This document shows, piece by piece, positions 44,306 to 52,480 of a stretch of 52,480 bases of DNA. The notes beneath the pieces are model-generated. The model was not told where the DNA came from. It saw nothing but the letters and a program-made list of their open reading frames with translations, and did no database searches. Source of the DNA: an uncultured Mycoplasmatota bacterium (lineage in GTDB: Bacteria > Bacillota_I > Bacilli_A > RF39 > UBA660); contig CAOKNI010000005.1 in assembly GCA_948470005.1 (NCBI GenBank), forward strand, positions 1-52,480, written 5' to 3'. Numbering within the stretch: position 1 is the first letter of the stretch; each line of letters starts with the position of its first letter. The translations under genes and the position numbers were made by a program.

Positions 44306-44878
44306 ATGGCTAAATTATATTTCCGTTACGGAGCTATGAATTGTGGTAAAACAACCGCTATTATTCAAGTCGCGTACAATTATGAAGAAAAAGGAAGAAA
44401 AGTATTACTATTAAAACCTAGTATTGACACAAAAGGAAAAGACCGCGTAATTAATAGATACAATTTAACCCGTAAAGTAGATATTTTATTAAATGAAAAA
44501 GATAAGGTTTCTAAATACATAAAAAAAGATATTTCGGCCATTCTTATAGATGAAGCCCAATTTTTAACTCCCGCCCAGGTAGATGAATTATATAAAATCA
44601 CCAAATATGATGGCATTCCTGTTTTATGTTATGGCTTACGATGTGATTTTAGAATGCAAGCTTTCCCAGGTGCTGCTCGTCTTTTACAAATCGCTGATGA
44701 TATTGAAGAATTAAAAACCATTTGTAAATGTGGTAAAAAAGCTACTCAAAATTTAAGATTAGTAAATGGCAAAGCCGCTTTTGATGGTGATCAAGTAGCA
44801 ATTGATGGCGAAAACAAAGTAACTTACGAAAGCGTATGTGGACATTGTTATTTAAAACTAAGAGAGGAAATTAACTAA
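44306..44878 (+). CDS. tdk: thymidine kinase
   Basis: The 190-residue type II thymidine kinase phosphorylates thymidine to TMP with ATP. The P-loop GAMNCGKT occupies residues 9-16, the Walker B-like DEAQF is near residue 82, a lasso/base-binding region is present, and four Cys (CKCGKK and CGHC) form the structural zinc site. The ATG at 44306 follows GAGGAG. The upstream in-frame GTG at 44297 overlaps that site and the pseudopilin stop. Its stop overlaps the rnr start codon by one base (TAATG), so expression is coupled. Confidence 0.95.
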   Translation: MAKLYFRYGAMNCGKTTAIIQVAYNYEEKGRKVLLLKPSIDTKGKDRVINRYNLTRKVDILLNEKDKVSKYIKKDISAILIDEAQFLTPAQVDELYKITKYDGIPVLCYGLRCDFRMQAFPGAARLLQIADDIEELKTICKCGKKATQNLRLVNGKAAFDGDQVAIDGENKVTYESVCGHCYLKLREEIN

Positions 44879-46992
44879 TGGAAGAAAAAATAATCGAAAC
44901 ACTTAGAAATATCCATGAAGCTAAAACTGACATTGAAATTAATGACTTACTCGGTTTAAAAAACGTTTCAGAATATCAAAGTTTAATTACAAGTTTAGAA
45001 GAATTAGTAAATAAATACGTTCTATTTAAAACTAAAAAAAATAAATATCTTTTAATAGATAACTGCCCTAGCTTAAAAATAGGTAAAATTTCTATTAATA
45101 AAAAAGGCTTTGGTTTTTTAATATTAAACAGAGAAGACGATATTTACATTTCTAAAGAAAATATTGGTAGCGCCATTGATAGTGACACTGTTTTAGTTGA
45201 AATCACTAGTAAAGGTATTAAAAAAGAAGGCCGTGTTTTAAGAATAATTAAAAGAGATTTAAAAAATATAGTTGGTGAAATAATTATCAAAAATGAGAAA
45301 ATGATGCTTAAGCCTGATGATGAAAAACTTGATTTAACTATTTTCCTAACCCATGAAACAACTAGCAATTGTGTTGAACACCATAAAGTTGTCGCTCGCT
45401 TAAATAAAAAACTAAATACTAAAAGTTATTTAGCGGATGTTCTAAAAATTATTGGTCACAAAGATGATGCCGGAATAGACATATTAAGTATTGCTTATAA
45501 ATATGATATTGAGCCTAATTTTAGCCCTGAAACTATTAAAGAGCTTGAAAGTATTCCAAATGAGGTTACGGAAAAAGATTTAGTTAATCGTCATGATTTA
45601 ACAAAAGAGATGATTTTTACCATTGATGGTGCAGATACTAAAGACATAGATGATGCTATCAGCTTAACTTATGAAGATGGTTTATATAAATTAGGAGTCC
45701 ACATCGCTGACGTTAGTAATTATGTCTTAGAAAATACAAGTCTTGGTGATGATGCTTATAATCGCGGAACTTCTGTATACTTAGCCGATACTGTAATACC
45801 AATGCTTCCTCATAAGTTATCTAACGGTATTTGTTCTTTAAATGAAAACGCTCTTCGGCTAACGATGAGCTGTATTATGACATTCAATAATCGTGGTGAT
45901 ATTACTGAATATGACATATTTCCGAGTTATATTAAATCTCAAAAAAAAATGACTTACGATAAAGTAAATCAAATACTTGAAAATAAAAAAACACCAGAAG
46001 GATACGAACCATTTAAAGAAACTTTATTAAAAATGAATGAACTTGCTAAAATTCTTCGTAAGAAAAAGGTATCTAAAGGCTATATCGAATTTGATATTGA
46101 TGAAGCAAAAATTATCCAAGATAAAGACGGCCGAGCTATTGATATCAAAAAACGAACTCGCGGTGACGGCGAAAATCTCATTGAAGATTTTATGATTGCT
46201 GCCAATGAAACTGTCGCCTCTCATATATCAAATATGGAATTGCCCTTTATTTATCGTATCCATGATTTACCAAACGCCGAAAAAATCGAAGACTTCTTAA
46301 ACTTAGTTAAAGCTTTAGGTTATACTATCCATACTAGCATTCATGAAATCACACCCAAAAGCATGCAAAGACTATTAAATGAATTAAAAGATAAGCCTGA
46401 ATTTCCTATTTTATCAAGCCTTTTACTTCGCAGTATGAAAAAAGCAGAATATTCTAAAACAAATATTGGCCATTTTGGACTTGCTAGTAGTAACTATACC
46501 CATTTTACATCCCCTATTCGTAGATACCCTGATTTGACTGTCCATCGTCTTTTAAAAAAATATTTAATTGAAAAAGATTTCAGTATGAGCACTATCAATT
46601 ACTTAGAAGCCAGTTTAGTTACAATCGCAGATCATTCAAGCGAACGAGAACTTGCAAGTATTAATGCCGAAAGAGACGTATGTGACATGAAAATGGCTGA
46701 ATATATGGAAAGTCATATTGGCGAAGAATACATTGGAACTATTAGTTCCGTTACCAGTTTTGGCTTTTTTGTAGAACTAGACAATCTAGTTGAAGGCTTA
46801 GTTCATATAAGCACTATTGAAGGAGATTATTATAACTATGTACCCGAATTATTATCATTAGTTGGAAAAAGAACTAAAAAAACTTATCGTATCGGTGATA
46901 AAATAAAAATTAAAGTTGTAAACGCTTCTAAAGAAACAGCCATGATTGACTTTGAGATTGTGAGTGAGAAAAATGAACGAAATAAAAAATAA
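44878..46992 (+). CDS. rnr: ribonuclease R
   Basis: The 704-residue 3-prime-to-5-prime exoribonuclease has an N-terminal helix-turn-helix-like region (~1-60), cold-shock domains (KISINKKGFGFLI), the RNB catalytic domain with DGADTKDIDDA (~251-261, catalytic Asp cluster), and a C-terminal S1 domain (GTISSVTSFGFFVELDNLVEGLVHIS). RNase R degrades structured and trans-translated mRNAs with SmpB-tmRNA, which fits its overlap with smpB. It lacks the long Lys-rich tail of the E. coli enzyme. It is translationally coupled to tdk and smpB. Confidence 0.96.
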   Translation: MEEKIIETLRNIHEAKTDIEINDLLGLKNVSEYQSLITSLEELVNKYVLFKTKKNKYLLIDNCPSLKIGKISINKKGFGFLILNREDDIYISKENIGSAIDSDTVLVEITSKGIKKEGRVLRIIKRDLKNIVGEIIIKNEKMMLKPDDEKLDLTIFLTHETTSNCVEHHKVVARLNKKLNTKSYLADVLKIIGHKDDAGIDILSIAYKYDIEPNFSPETIKELESIPNEVTEKDLVNRHDLTKEMIFTIDGADTKDIDDAISLTYEDGLYKLGVHIADVSNYVLENTSLGDDAYNRGTSVYLADTVIPMLPHKLSNGICSLNENALRLTMSCIMTFNNRGDITEYDIFPSYIKSQKKMTYDKVNQILENKKTPEGYEPFKETLLKMNELAKILRKKKVSKGYIEFDIDEAKIIQDKDGRAIDIKKRTRGDGENLIEDFMIAANETVASHISNMELPFIYRIHDLPNAEKIEDFLNLVKALGYTIHTSIHEITPKSMQRLLNELKDKPEFPILSSLLLRSMKKAEYSKTNIGHFGLASSNYTHFTSPIRRYPDLTVHRLLKKYLIEKDFSMSTINYLEASLVTIADHSSERELASINAERDVCDMKMAEYMESHIGEEYIGTISSVTSFGFFVELDNLVEGLVHISTIEGDYYNYVPELLSLVGKRTKKTYRIGDKIKIKVVNASKETAMIDFEIVSEKNERNKK

Positions 46993-47401
46993 AAAAGCCT
47001 ATTTTGACTATAGCATCTTAGAAGAATTAGAAGCAGGCATCGCCTTATCAGGCACCGAAATAAAATCAGTTCGTAATGGTTCTGTAGATTTAAAAGATTC
47101 ATTCATCACTATCAAGCAAAATGAGGCTTATATTATAAACATGTATATCGCTAAATATGAAGAAGGAAACATCTTTAATCATGAAGAAAGACGCACTAGA
47201 AAACTACTTTTACACAAAAAAGAAATACTTAAGTTAAAAGAAAAAATAAAGTTAGAAGGTTTAACCCTAATACCTTTAAAACTATACTTCAAAAAGAACA
47301 AAGTAAAAATTTTAATGGGAGTATGTAAAGGTAAAAAATTATATGATAAACGCGCTTCTTTAAAAGAAAAAGCTTTGAAAAGAGAAAGCAAGTTTTACTA
47401 A
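46973..47401 (+). CDS. smpB: SsrA (tmRNA)-binding protein
   Basis: The 142-residue OB-fold protein has the typical N-terminus (MNEIKNKKAYFDYSILEELEAGIALSGTEIKSVR), the central MYIAKYEEGN..HEERRTRKLLLHKKEI, and the C-terminal GKKLYDKRASLKEKALKRE that folds along the mRNA channel of the ribosome. It delivers tmRNA to stalled ribosomes. The start at 46973 is chosen over GTG 46964 by homology. The gene overlaps the end of rnr by 20 bp. The ssrA gene itself is not seen in this window. Confidence 0.97.
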   Translation: MNEIKNKKAYFDYSILEELEAGIALSGTEIKSVRNGSVDLKDSFITIKQNEAYIINMYIAKYEEGNIFNHEERRTRKLLLHKKEILKLKEKIKLEGLTLIPLKLYFKKNKVKILMGVCKGKKLYDKRASLKEKALKRESKFY

Positions 47402-47430
47402 AAAAATCTATCCTTTGGATAAATTTTTTT
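47401..47430. terminator. bidirectional terminator after smpB
   Basis: TATCC (47409-47413) and GGATA (47417-47421) with a 3-nt loop, flanked by A6-T and A-T7 runs that extend the stem. It serves both smpB and the convergent DUF1653 gene. Confidence 0.7.
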
Positions 47431-47653
47431 ATTTAATCTCTTCAAATCTATATTCTTGTTCTACCTGAGGATACTTATTTTTATCAACTTTAGAAACAAA
47501 ATCAACCATTGGTCTTGCCCAAACTTCTCCCGTATCCACATGCTTATAAATAACCATTTCTTCCAAAGTTTCGCTATGTTTAGCAATCACTATAACTTCC
47601 ATTACCATGCCTTTAAAATGTTTATATAAAGCACCTACTTTTATCTCTCTCAT
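47429..47653 (-). CDS. DUF1653-domain protein
   Basis: The 74-residue cytoplasmic protein MREIKVGALYKHFKGMVMEVI..HSETLEEMVIYKHVDTGEVWARPMVDFV matches the DUF1653 pattern, whose function is unknown. The ATG overlaps the stop of the upstream DUF308 gene (AATGA), and the GGAGG within that gene's last codons acts as its ribosome-binding site. The longer in-frame TTG start would lie before that site. Co-expression with a small membrane protein is therefore clear, but no role follows from it. Confidence 0.85.
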   Translation of the reverse strand: MREIKVGALYKHFKGMVMEVIVIAKHSETLEEMVIYKHVDTGEVWARPMVDFVSKVDKNKYPQVEQEYRFEEIK

Positions 47654-48168
47654 TTCTTTATATCCTCCCAAAACAAAATAAGTGCGTTAACTATTAAAAG
47701 CCATCCAATCACAACTAATATAGCATTAGAAACAAATATACTATAAAAACCTAAAATAATAAGAATAATATTACTGACAGTTGAAAAGTTCTTATAATTA
47801 TTAAAACTTATTTGTGTCAAAAGTCTACTAACTCCCATAAAAATAAGAAAGAATCCTAATACATATCTTATACTAAGCTCAATCACTTCACTTAATATTA
47901 TTGCAAGTAGTCCTATTATGATTGACGTTATAGCAACCGTCAAATTAATATTTTTATATTGCAAAACATCTTTGTTTTGAAAATACTCTATAAATTGTTT
48001 AATACCATATAATATTACTAAAATACCTATAATATAAAATAATAATTGTATAGCTTCATTACTTTTAAATGCAAGTATTATCCCTACGACTAAATATATT
48101 ATCGGTGTAAGCCACGATTTATTCTTAACTTTATCTCCATTTGGTTTGATAACTTCTACCGCTTTCAT
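47650..48168 (-). CDS. HdeD/DUF308-like membrane protein
   Basis: The 172-residue protein has a short hydrophilic N-terminus (MKAVEVIKPNGDKVKNKSW) and six hydrophobic segments in three similar pairs (GIILAFKSNEAIQLLFYIIGILVILYG; GLLAIILSEVIELSIRYVLGFFLIFMG; GFYSIFVSNAILVVIGWLLIVNAL), the internal repeat of DUF308/HdeD proteins. Function in Firmicutes is unknown. The gene has its own promoter, GGTGGTGA as ribosome-binding site, and couples to the DUF1653 gene. Confidence 0.82.
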   Translation of the reverse strand: MKAVEVIKPNGDKVKNKSWLTPIIYLVVGIILAFKSNEAIQLLFYIIGILVILYGIKQFIEYFQNKDVLQYKNINLTVAITSIIIGLLAIILSEVIELSIRYVLGFFLIFMGVSRLLTQISFNNYKNFSTVSNIILIILGFYSIFVSNAILVVIGWLLIVNALILFWEDIKK

Positions 48169-48191
48169 AAAATCACCACCATCCTAAATCA

Positions 48192-48220
48192 ATTATATAA
48201 TGTTATATATTTTTAAGCAA
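48192..48220 (-). promoter_or_regulatory. promoter of the DUF308-DUF1653 operon
   Basis: The complement has TTGCTT (48215-48220), a 17-bp spacer, and TATAAT (48192-48197). Confidence 0.65.
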
Positions 48221-48228
48221 GTATAAAA

Positions 48229-48257
48229 TTGAATAAATACCTTTCTTATGATATAAT
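48229..48257 (+). promoter_or_regulatory. promoter of the 564-residue gene
   Basis: TTGAAT (48229-48234), a 17-bp spacer, and TATAAT (48252-48257), then GGAGGG before the ATG at 48282. Confidence 0.7.
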
Positions 48258-48281
48258 ATAAGAAGAATAAGGAGGGTCCAT

Positions 48282-49976
48282 ATGTTAAATATGAATGACT
48301 TACTAAAAGTTTTAAATTCTTATAATATAATTTCTACTAAATATGGCCCTACTCTCTTAGAAATTGATGGAAAAAAAGGCATATGCTTAGACATCAAAGA
48401 TTCTCACTTTGGTTATTTAACTAGAGGTTTCATTTTTAATGTGAAAGAACAAGCGGAAGAATTTCTAAAGAAATATTTTTGGTTTAAGAAAAATCAAGAT
48501 ATCTACAATATTAAACTAACATTAAAAGAATACAATACTAAAACAACTGATTTAAAATATACTTACCAAGGCAAAGAATTAACACTTGAAGATATGCTAA
48601 ATCTAAAAGCCACTATTCATGAACAAAAAGAACAAAGTATTATTGACGAAAATAAAAATATTTACTTAACAAATATTAAAGAAATCACTAATTATTTAAT
48701 TACACTAAAATCCAGCAAAAATAAAATTAAAGAAACTAAAAATAATTTAAAAATCAAAGAAAATGATTTAAAACATGAACTTTTAGAAGTTTTAGCTCTT
48801 TATTATGGCAAAAATAAAGAATTTCCTAAAAAAGCTGTTTCTTTGGAAAGCATTATAGCCAGTAACGATTTAAAGCTTTTAGAAGAAAACGTTAAAAATA
48901 TTGTCACTAAAGATATAGAAGAAATAAAAAACTATCTCACTTCTTTAATTGAAATTACCAAAAATGAAGAATTAGACGAAACTAATTTAATCAATATCTA
49001 TTCCAATAACATTTACACTTACAACATTGAAATTTTAAATAAACAAATTGAATTTGTTAAAAGTAAAATTGCTTCCGAAAAAAAATTTAATCTTAAAGGG
49101 AGTAAAATTCACAATATAGATGAAGAACTAAAATCATTTTTAAAATCTAATGTAGTTCCTACTAAAATAGAAGTATTTCTTGAAAAATCTCGAAATGAAA
49201 TCAAAAATAAATATCAAAAAATAACTGATATCAAAGAGGCAAGCTCAATTATTACAGGAAAAGATATACCTAAAAATAATGCTATATCAACTGCTAATCA
49301 TTCCAAAAATAGTGATTTATCATTAGATGATATGTTCACTAATTTATCTCCTAATACAAAAAACAGTTTAATTTTATATAATTCTTTTTATAAAAACATT
49401 TGTAATTTCATAATTGATAATAATTATCCTGACCTTAATACTATTAAAAATGCTTTTGATTTTTCTTACTATTATAATGAACTAGAAGAAATAATTTACC
49501 ATGAAAACAACAATCATTATCTTCATAAATATTTTAAAGACATCAATTTTAAAACTCTTGATACATACATAACATCTCTAATTAAAATTTGTCAAAATAT
49601 TGAAAACATTTCTCTTAAAACTAATGAAAACATCAAGGCTTTTTCCTTAAACAATAACAATAAATACAAATATTTATCTTTGAGTCCTCTTAACTCTTCT
49701 AAAAATACTATATATATGATTGATATTAAAGCTCTCAAAAATATTATTTACGTTCCGGAAAAACTTGAAATAGATGATGAAACCAAAGAAATATCCACTA
49801 TTAAAACTGCAAACATTTACACTAAAGGGAGTATTAAAGACACTAATGATACTATTACTATCCATAAATATAATAAAATTTATGAAAATTATCAAAATAG
49901 TGATATAATAATAACAACTGATTTAATTTTAAATGAGCAAATAACGTATCATATTGCTACTATAGAAGGAGATTAA
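48282..49976 (+). CDS. unrecognised Lys/Asn-rich coiled-coil protein
   Basis: The 564-residue protein has no signal peptide or membrane segment and I do not recognise it. The N-terminal ~80 residues look globular (LEIDGKKGICLDIKDSHFGYLTRGFIFNVKEQAEEFLKKYFWFKKN). Residues ~100-330 are strongly helical and probably coiled coil (IKETKNNLKIKENDLKHELLEVLALYYGKNKEF). A Ser/Asn linker (~325-350) leads to a C-terminal alpha/beta part rich in Tyr and Asn ending ITYHIATIEGD. It has a clear promoter and GGAGGG site and is followed 4 bp later by a small membrane protein gene, so the pair form an operon. The length and clean frame argue for a real, lineage-specific gene. Confidence 0.7.
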   Translation: MLNMNDLLKVLNSYNIISTKYGPTLLEIDGKKGICLDIKDSHFGYLTRGFIFNVKEQAEEFLKKYFWFKKNQDIYNIKLTLKEYNTKTTDLKYTYQGKELTLEDMLNLKATIHEQKEQSIIDENKNIYLTNIKEITNYLITLKSSKNKIKETKNNLKIKENDLKHELLEVLALYYGKNKEFPKKAVSLESIIASNDLKLLEENVKNIVTKDIEEIKNYLTSLIEITKNEELDETNLINIYSNNIYTYNIEILNKQIEFVKSKIASEKKFNLKGSKIHNIDEELKSFLKSNVVPTKIEVFLEKSRNEIKNKYQKITDIKEASSIITGKDIPKNNAISTANHSKNSDLSLDDMFTNLSPNTKNSLILYNSFYKNICNFIIDNNYPDLNTIKNAFDFSYYYNELEEIIYHENNNHYLHKYFKDINFKTLDTYITSLIKICQNIENISLKTNENIKAFSLNNNNKYKYLSLSPLNSSKNTIYMIDIKALKNIIYVPEKLEIDDETKEISTIKTANIYTKGSIKDTNDTITIHKYNKIYENYQNSDIIITTDLILNEQITYHIATIEGD

Positions 49977-49980
49977 AATT

Positions 49981-50451
49981 ATGAACGAAGAACTATTTAT
50001 TAAAGCTTTAAATAAATATCTTAATCATTTAACCTTCAAAGAAAAAAAAGAAGAACTAGCAAAATACCATAATCTTGATAATTATGATTTAAACCCAATT
50101 GAGGTTGCTAATAAAATCTATGAAAGTAAAGGCATAAAGTATCGTGTAACTTCTCATATAAAATTATTTAATGCTACTAATACTATTATTAACAATCTAG
50201 CGAAAAAAGATCAAAAGATCACAAAAAATATTTTATTATTTTTTCTATATCTTCTTGTTTTACTAATAGTTATCAAAATACCTTTCATATATGTAAGAGA
50301 TATAATAGGAACACTTTTTTCCTCAGCATTAAGTGATGATCTTGCATATACCATATGGGCTTTGATATTTGAGTTTCTTTATGCTTTAACTACCATTATT
50401 ATTTTTATTAAATTAATTAAAAGAAAAGCTTTTGAATTAGAGTCAATTTAA
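49981..50451 (+). CDS. small membrane protein with a HAAS/DUF1700-like N-terminus
   Basis: 156 residues. The N-terminal ~60 residues (NEELFIKALNKYLNHLTFKEKKEELAKYHNL...NPIEVANKIYESKGI) resemble the HAAS/DUF1700 helical domain often found next to PadR-type regulators, but no such regulator is here. Two long hydrophobic hairpins (ILLFFLYLLVLLIVIKIPFIYV and YTIWALIFEFLYALTTIIIFIKLI) follow. It is encoded 4 bp after the 564-residue gene. It could tether that protein to the membrane, which is inference from operon position. Confidence 0.65.
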   Translation: MNEELFIKALNKYLNHLTFKEKKEELAKYHNLDNYDLNPIEVANKIYESKGIKYRVTSHIKLFNATNTIINNLAKKDQKITKNILLFFLYLLVLLIVIKIPFIYVRDIIGTLFSSALSDDLAYTIWALIFEFLYALTTIIIFIKLIKRKAFELESI

Positions 50452-50474
50452 AAATGTGCATTAAACACATTTTT
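50450..50474. terminator. bidirectional terminator between the operon and trpS
   Basis: AAAAATGTG (50450-50458) and CACATTTTT (50466-50474) form a perfect 9-bp stem with a 7-nt loop and T-rich flanks on both strands. Confidence 0.85.
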
Positions 50475-51518
50475 TTAATCAAAATAATTTATACCTATTG
50501 CATCTCGTACTTTATTCAATGTTTCAATTGCAACTATACGAGCTTTCTTACTACCATCTTCTAACATTTTATAAACATCATCTAGATGTTCTTCATAATA
50601 AGCTCTTCTCTCTCTAATTGGAGCCATTATATCTTCTAAAACATTAAATAAGAATTTCTTTATTTTAACATCTCCTAAACCACCACGTTCATAATGGGCT
50701 TTAAGTTCTGTTAGATTCTTATATTCATTTAAATATTTCTTAAAATGTTCCTCTGTTGCAAAAGCTTCCAAATATATAAACACCGCATTATTTTTTACAT
50801 CACCAGGGTCCTCTACTTTGATATGATTAGGATCCGTATACATCATCATAACTTTATTTTTTACGGTTTCACTATCATCAGAAAGATAAATGCAATTTCC
50901 TAGTGATTTACTCATTTTTGCTTTACCATCTATTCCTGGAAGACGCTTACAAACAACATTTTTCGGAATAATTGCTTGTGGTACTTTTAAAACATCGCCG
51001 TAAATACTATTAAAGGTATGCACTATTTCCTTGCATTGCTCCACAAGCGGTAATTGGTCTTCTCCAACTGGAACTAAATCGGCATTAAAAGCTGTAATAT
51101 CCGCGGCCTGACTTATTGGATAAGTTAAAAAACCAACTGGAATAGCATCTCCAAATCCTCTTTCTTTAATTTCTGTTTTAATAGTCGGATTTCTTTTTAA
51201 TCTTGCAAGTGTCACTAAATTAAGATAATACATATTAAGCTCCGTCAGTTCTGGCACTTGTGATTGCACAAATATCGTTGTTTTATTTGGGTCTAACCCT
51301 ACTGCCAAATAATCAAGAGCAACCTCTTTTAAGCTGTTTTTTATCTTTTCAGGATTACGTGCATTATCTGTAAGAGCTTGCAAATCTGCAATAAAAACAT
51401 ATTGCTCATATTCCTCATTTTCTTGAAACTCCAATCTACTTTTTAAACTACCTACATAATGCCCTAAATGTAACTTTCCTGTTGGTCTATCCCCCGTCAA
51501 AATAATTTTTTTAGTCAT
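50475..51518 (-). CDS. trpS: tryptophanyl-tRNA synthetase
   Basis: The 347-residue class I synthetase charges tRNA-Trp. The ATP-binding signature is HLGH at residues 17-20 (GKLHLGHYVGS) and KMSKS is near residue 202 (GKAKMSKSLGN). The tryptophan pocket segment GEDQLPLVEQCKEI is intact. The ATG follows AGGTGA, and the complement of 51536-51541 gives an extended -10 (TGATACAAT). The ~140-bp upstream region is too short for, and shows no sign of, a T-box leader. It diverges from the VanY-like gene. Confidence 0.97.
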   Translation of the reverse strand: MTKKIILTGDRPTGKLHLGHYVGSLKSRLEFQENEEYEQYVFIADLQALTDNARNPEKIKNSLKEVALDYLAVGLDPNKTTIFVQSQVPELTELNMYYLNLVTLARLKRNPTIKTEIKERGFGDAIPVGFLTYPISQAADITAFNADLVPVGEDQLPLVEQCKEIVHTFNSIYGDVLKVPQAIIPKNVVCKRLPGIDGKAKMSKSLGNCIYLSDDSETVKNKVMMMYTDPNHIKVEDPGDVKNNAVFIYLEAFATEEHFKKYLNEYKNLTELKAHYERGGLGDVKIKKFLFNVLEDIMAPIRERRAYYEEHLDDVYKMLEDGSKKARIVAIETLNKVRDAIGINYFD

Positions 51519-51583
51519 AAATAATCACCTATTAAATTGTATCAAATAACACTCTGAAAATCTACATTTTTAACTTCATAAAC

Positions 51584-51612
51584 TTGACATAATTAAGAAA
51601 TTTAATTATATA
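51584..51612 (+). promoter_or_regulatory. promoter of the VanY-like gene
   Basis: TTGACA (51584-51589), a 17-bp spacer, and TATATA (51607-51612). A second possible -10 (TATAAT) lies near 51630. AGGAGG precedes the ATG. Confidence 0.65.
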
Positions 51613-51658
51613 TATATTCAAAATAGTGATATAATATAATTAAATAGGAGGCTTACAT

Positions 51659-52435
51659 ATGAAAAAACTAGATGGAGCTAAATTATTTATTTTTATCCTA
51701 CTAATTATATCAATAGTGGGACTTGCAACTACCACTGCTCTTTATATATTTAAAAATTCTCACGAATCTATAGAAAACAACACTTCAAAATATAGTGAAA
51801 CAGCTACAAACATCATGAAAAGCATTAACTTATTTGATAAAATCAACACTAAAGAATATTCTAAAACAGTTGAAAAAATGCTTGAAACAAATAATTTTGA
51901 AGAAAAAAACTTAAAAGAATATTTTAAAATTGATTATATTAAAATGGAAAATTTTGAAACAACTATTAATACCTTACTTGAAAAAAAATACACTAGTGAG
52001 GAAATAAATTATATTATAGCCGAATTAAAAAATGAATTAAGCATAATATTAAATATGGATTATAAAAATATTTATCAATTTAAAGATATTAAAAACTTTG
52101 ATATAAAAAAATTAGACCGCTATTTAAACTATCAAGAACAAAATAATTATGATTTAAAAACAGTTGTTACCTATGTAAATATTGGTCTTGATTTACCTGG
52201 TTATTCTTCATTTACAACATATACCAAAAAAGAAGCTACAGAAGATTTAACCATTTTAGTAAATAAATATCACAAAGTTCCTGATGATTATGAACCTGAT
52301 GATTTAATAGAACTTTCTTACAAAAGTGGTAGTTACACTTACAAATTAAGACGTGAAGCAGCATTAGCATTTGAAAAACTTAGTAGTGCTGCTTTAATCG
52401 AAAACGTTATATTTTATCCTTATAGGAGTCTGTAA
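51659..52435 (+). pseudogene. truncated VanY-type (M15B) D,D-carboxypeptidase
   Basis: 258 codons: a membrane anchor (residues ~8-31), a helical stalk (~35-165), then the N-terminal part of a D-alanyl-D-alanine carboxypeptidase domain (VNIGLDLPGYSSF..LTILVNKYHKVPDDYEPDDLIEL..LRREAALAFEKL..ENVIFYPY). The family would continue with an SGYRSY-type motif and the zinc ligands (SxHxxGxAxD and a later His). Here the text stops at YPYRSL-stop, and the downstream bases look like an insertion-sequence end. The truncated product lacks every catalytic residue, so it should be inactive. The rest may lie beyond the window. Confidence 0.75.
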
Positions 52436-52480
52436 AAAAATCTGTGTAAATAGAAATCTTTCCATGATAAAATAAAAGAA
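52425..52480. mobile_element. probable left end of an insertion sequence (IS256-like), running off the window
   Basis: The bases from 52425 (GGAGTCTGTAAAAAAATCTG, then TGTAAATAG) replace the expected carboxypeptidase coding sequence. They resemble the terminal repeats of IS256-type elements, which carry TCTGTnnAAAAA-like ends. No transposase is visible within the remaining bases, so the family is tentative. Confidence 0.4.

Noticed and set aside
51519..51658. T-box leader upstream of trpS
   Set aside because: The divergent spacer is only about 140 bp, contains promoters for both genes, and shows no T-box motif or leader terminator.
1..52480. Mollicute code (TGA as Trp)
   Set aside because: TGA terminates several well-bounded genes and Trp is encoded by TGG throughout, so the standard bacterial code applies.

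Overview
The window is a chromosomal segment of a very AT-rich, low-GC Gram-positive bacterium that uses the standard bacterial code (TGA ends several genes, for example the IS30 transposase and the pseudopilin). Strong Shine-Dalgarno sites, TTGnnn-N17-TATAAT promoters, lipoteichoic-acid-synthase-like, LCP, PdaC-like and sortase B proteins, and a dockerin-bearing glucosaminidase point to a walled Firmicute, probably a gut member of Bacilli/Erysipelotrichia (RF39-like). The taxonomic placement is inference from gene content and composition.

Layout. 1-1.7 kb: an XRE regulator and an Rpn-type nuclease gene with no canonical start, bracketed by a duplicated XRE tail. 1.7-9.2 kb: a secreted fibronectin-III-like protein, an intact IS30 element, a PdaC-like deacetylase, a methyltransferase and two unrecognised genes, one with a PD-(D/E)XK-like motif. 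9.2-10.1 kb: no intact gene, but an AbiEii toxin relic, a 13-bp-arm palindrome and a candidate ~100-nt small RNA with its own promoter and terminator. 10.1-23.4 kb: housekeeping and envelope genes (recG, a Big2/cadherin-like membrane protein, a glucosaminidase-dockerin protein, LCP-PASTA, trxB, lgt, an LtaS-like sulfatase, GtrA) interrupted by an Rpn pseudogene. 23.5-25.5 kb: uvrB.

25.7-43.9 kb is a surface-protein locus: two giant paralogous anchored proteins (1740 and 1653 aa; NPCBM, transglutaminase-like Cys/His core, F5/8C, Ig-like repeats, repetitive linker, C-terminal anchor), a relic of a third, a beta-helix-like protein with an NPKT sorting motif, and a divergent class B sortase. It is littered with mobile DNA: an IS1182 relic sits inside the terminator of the 1740-aa gene and carries an IS3 element inside it, and there is an IS30 fragment and a ruined methylthiotransferase gene. 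43.9-52.5 kb: an orphan pseudopilin, tdk-rnr-smpB, small membrane/DUF genes, an unrecognised two-gene operon, trpS, and a VanY-like gene cut off at the window edge, probably by an insertion sequence.

Most striking observations: (i) the glucosaminidase catalytic domain appears circularly permuted; (ii) a terminator split into halves 2 kb apart by a nested transposon can be rejoined exactly; (iii) a candidate small RNA with a C-rich unpaired stretch; (iv) the giant transglutaminase-like surface-protein family; (v) two genes whose ribosome-binding sites are followed by AUU/AUA rather than AUG. No tRNA, rRNA or CRISPR array was recognised.
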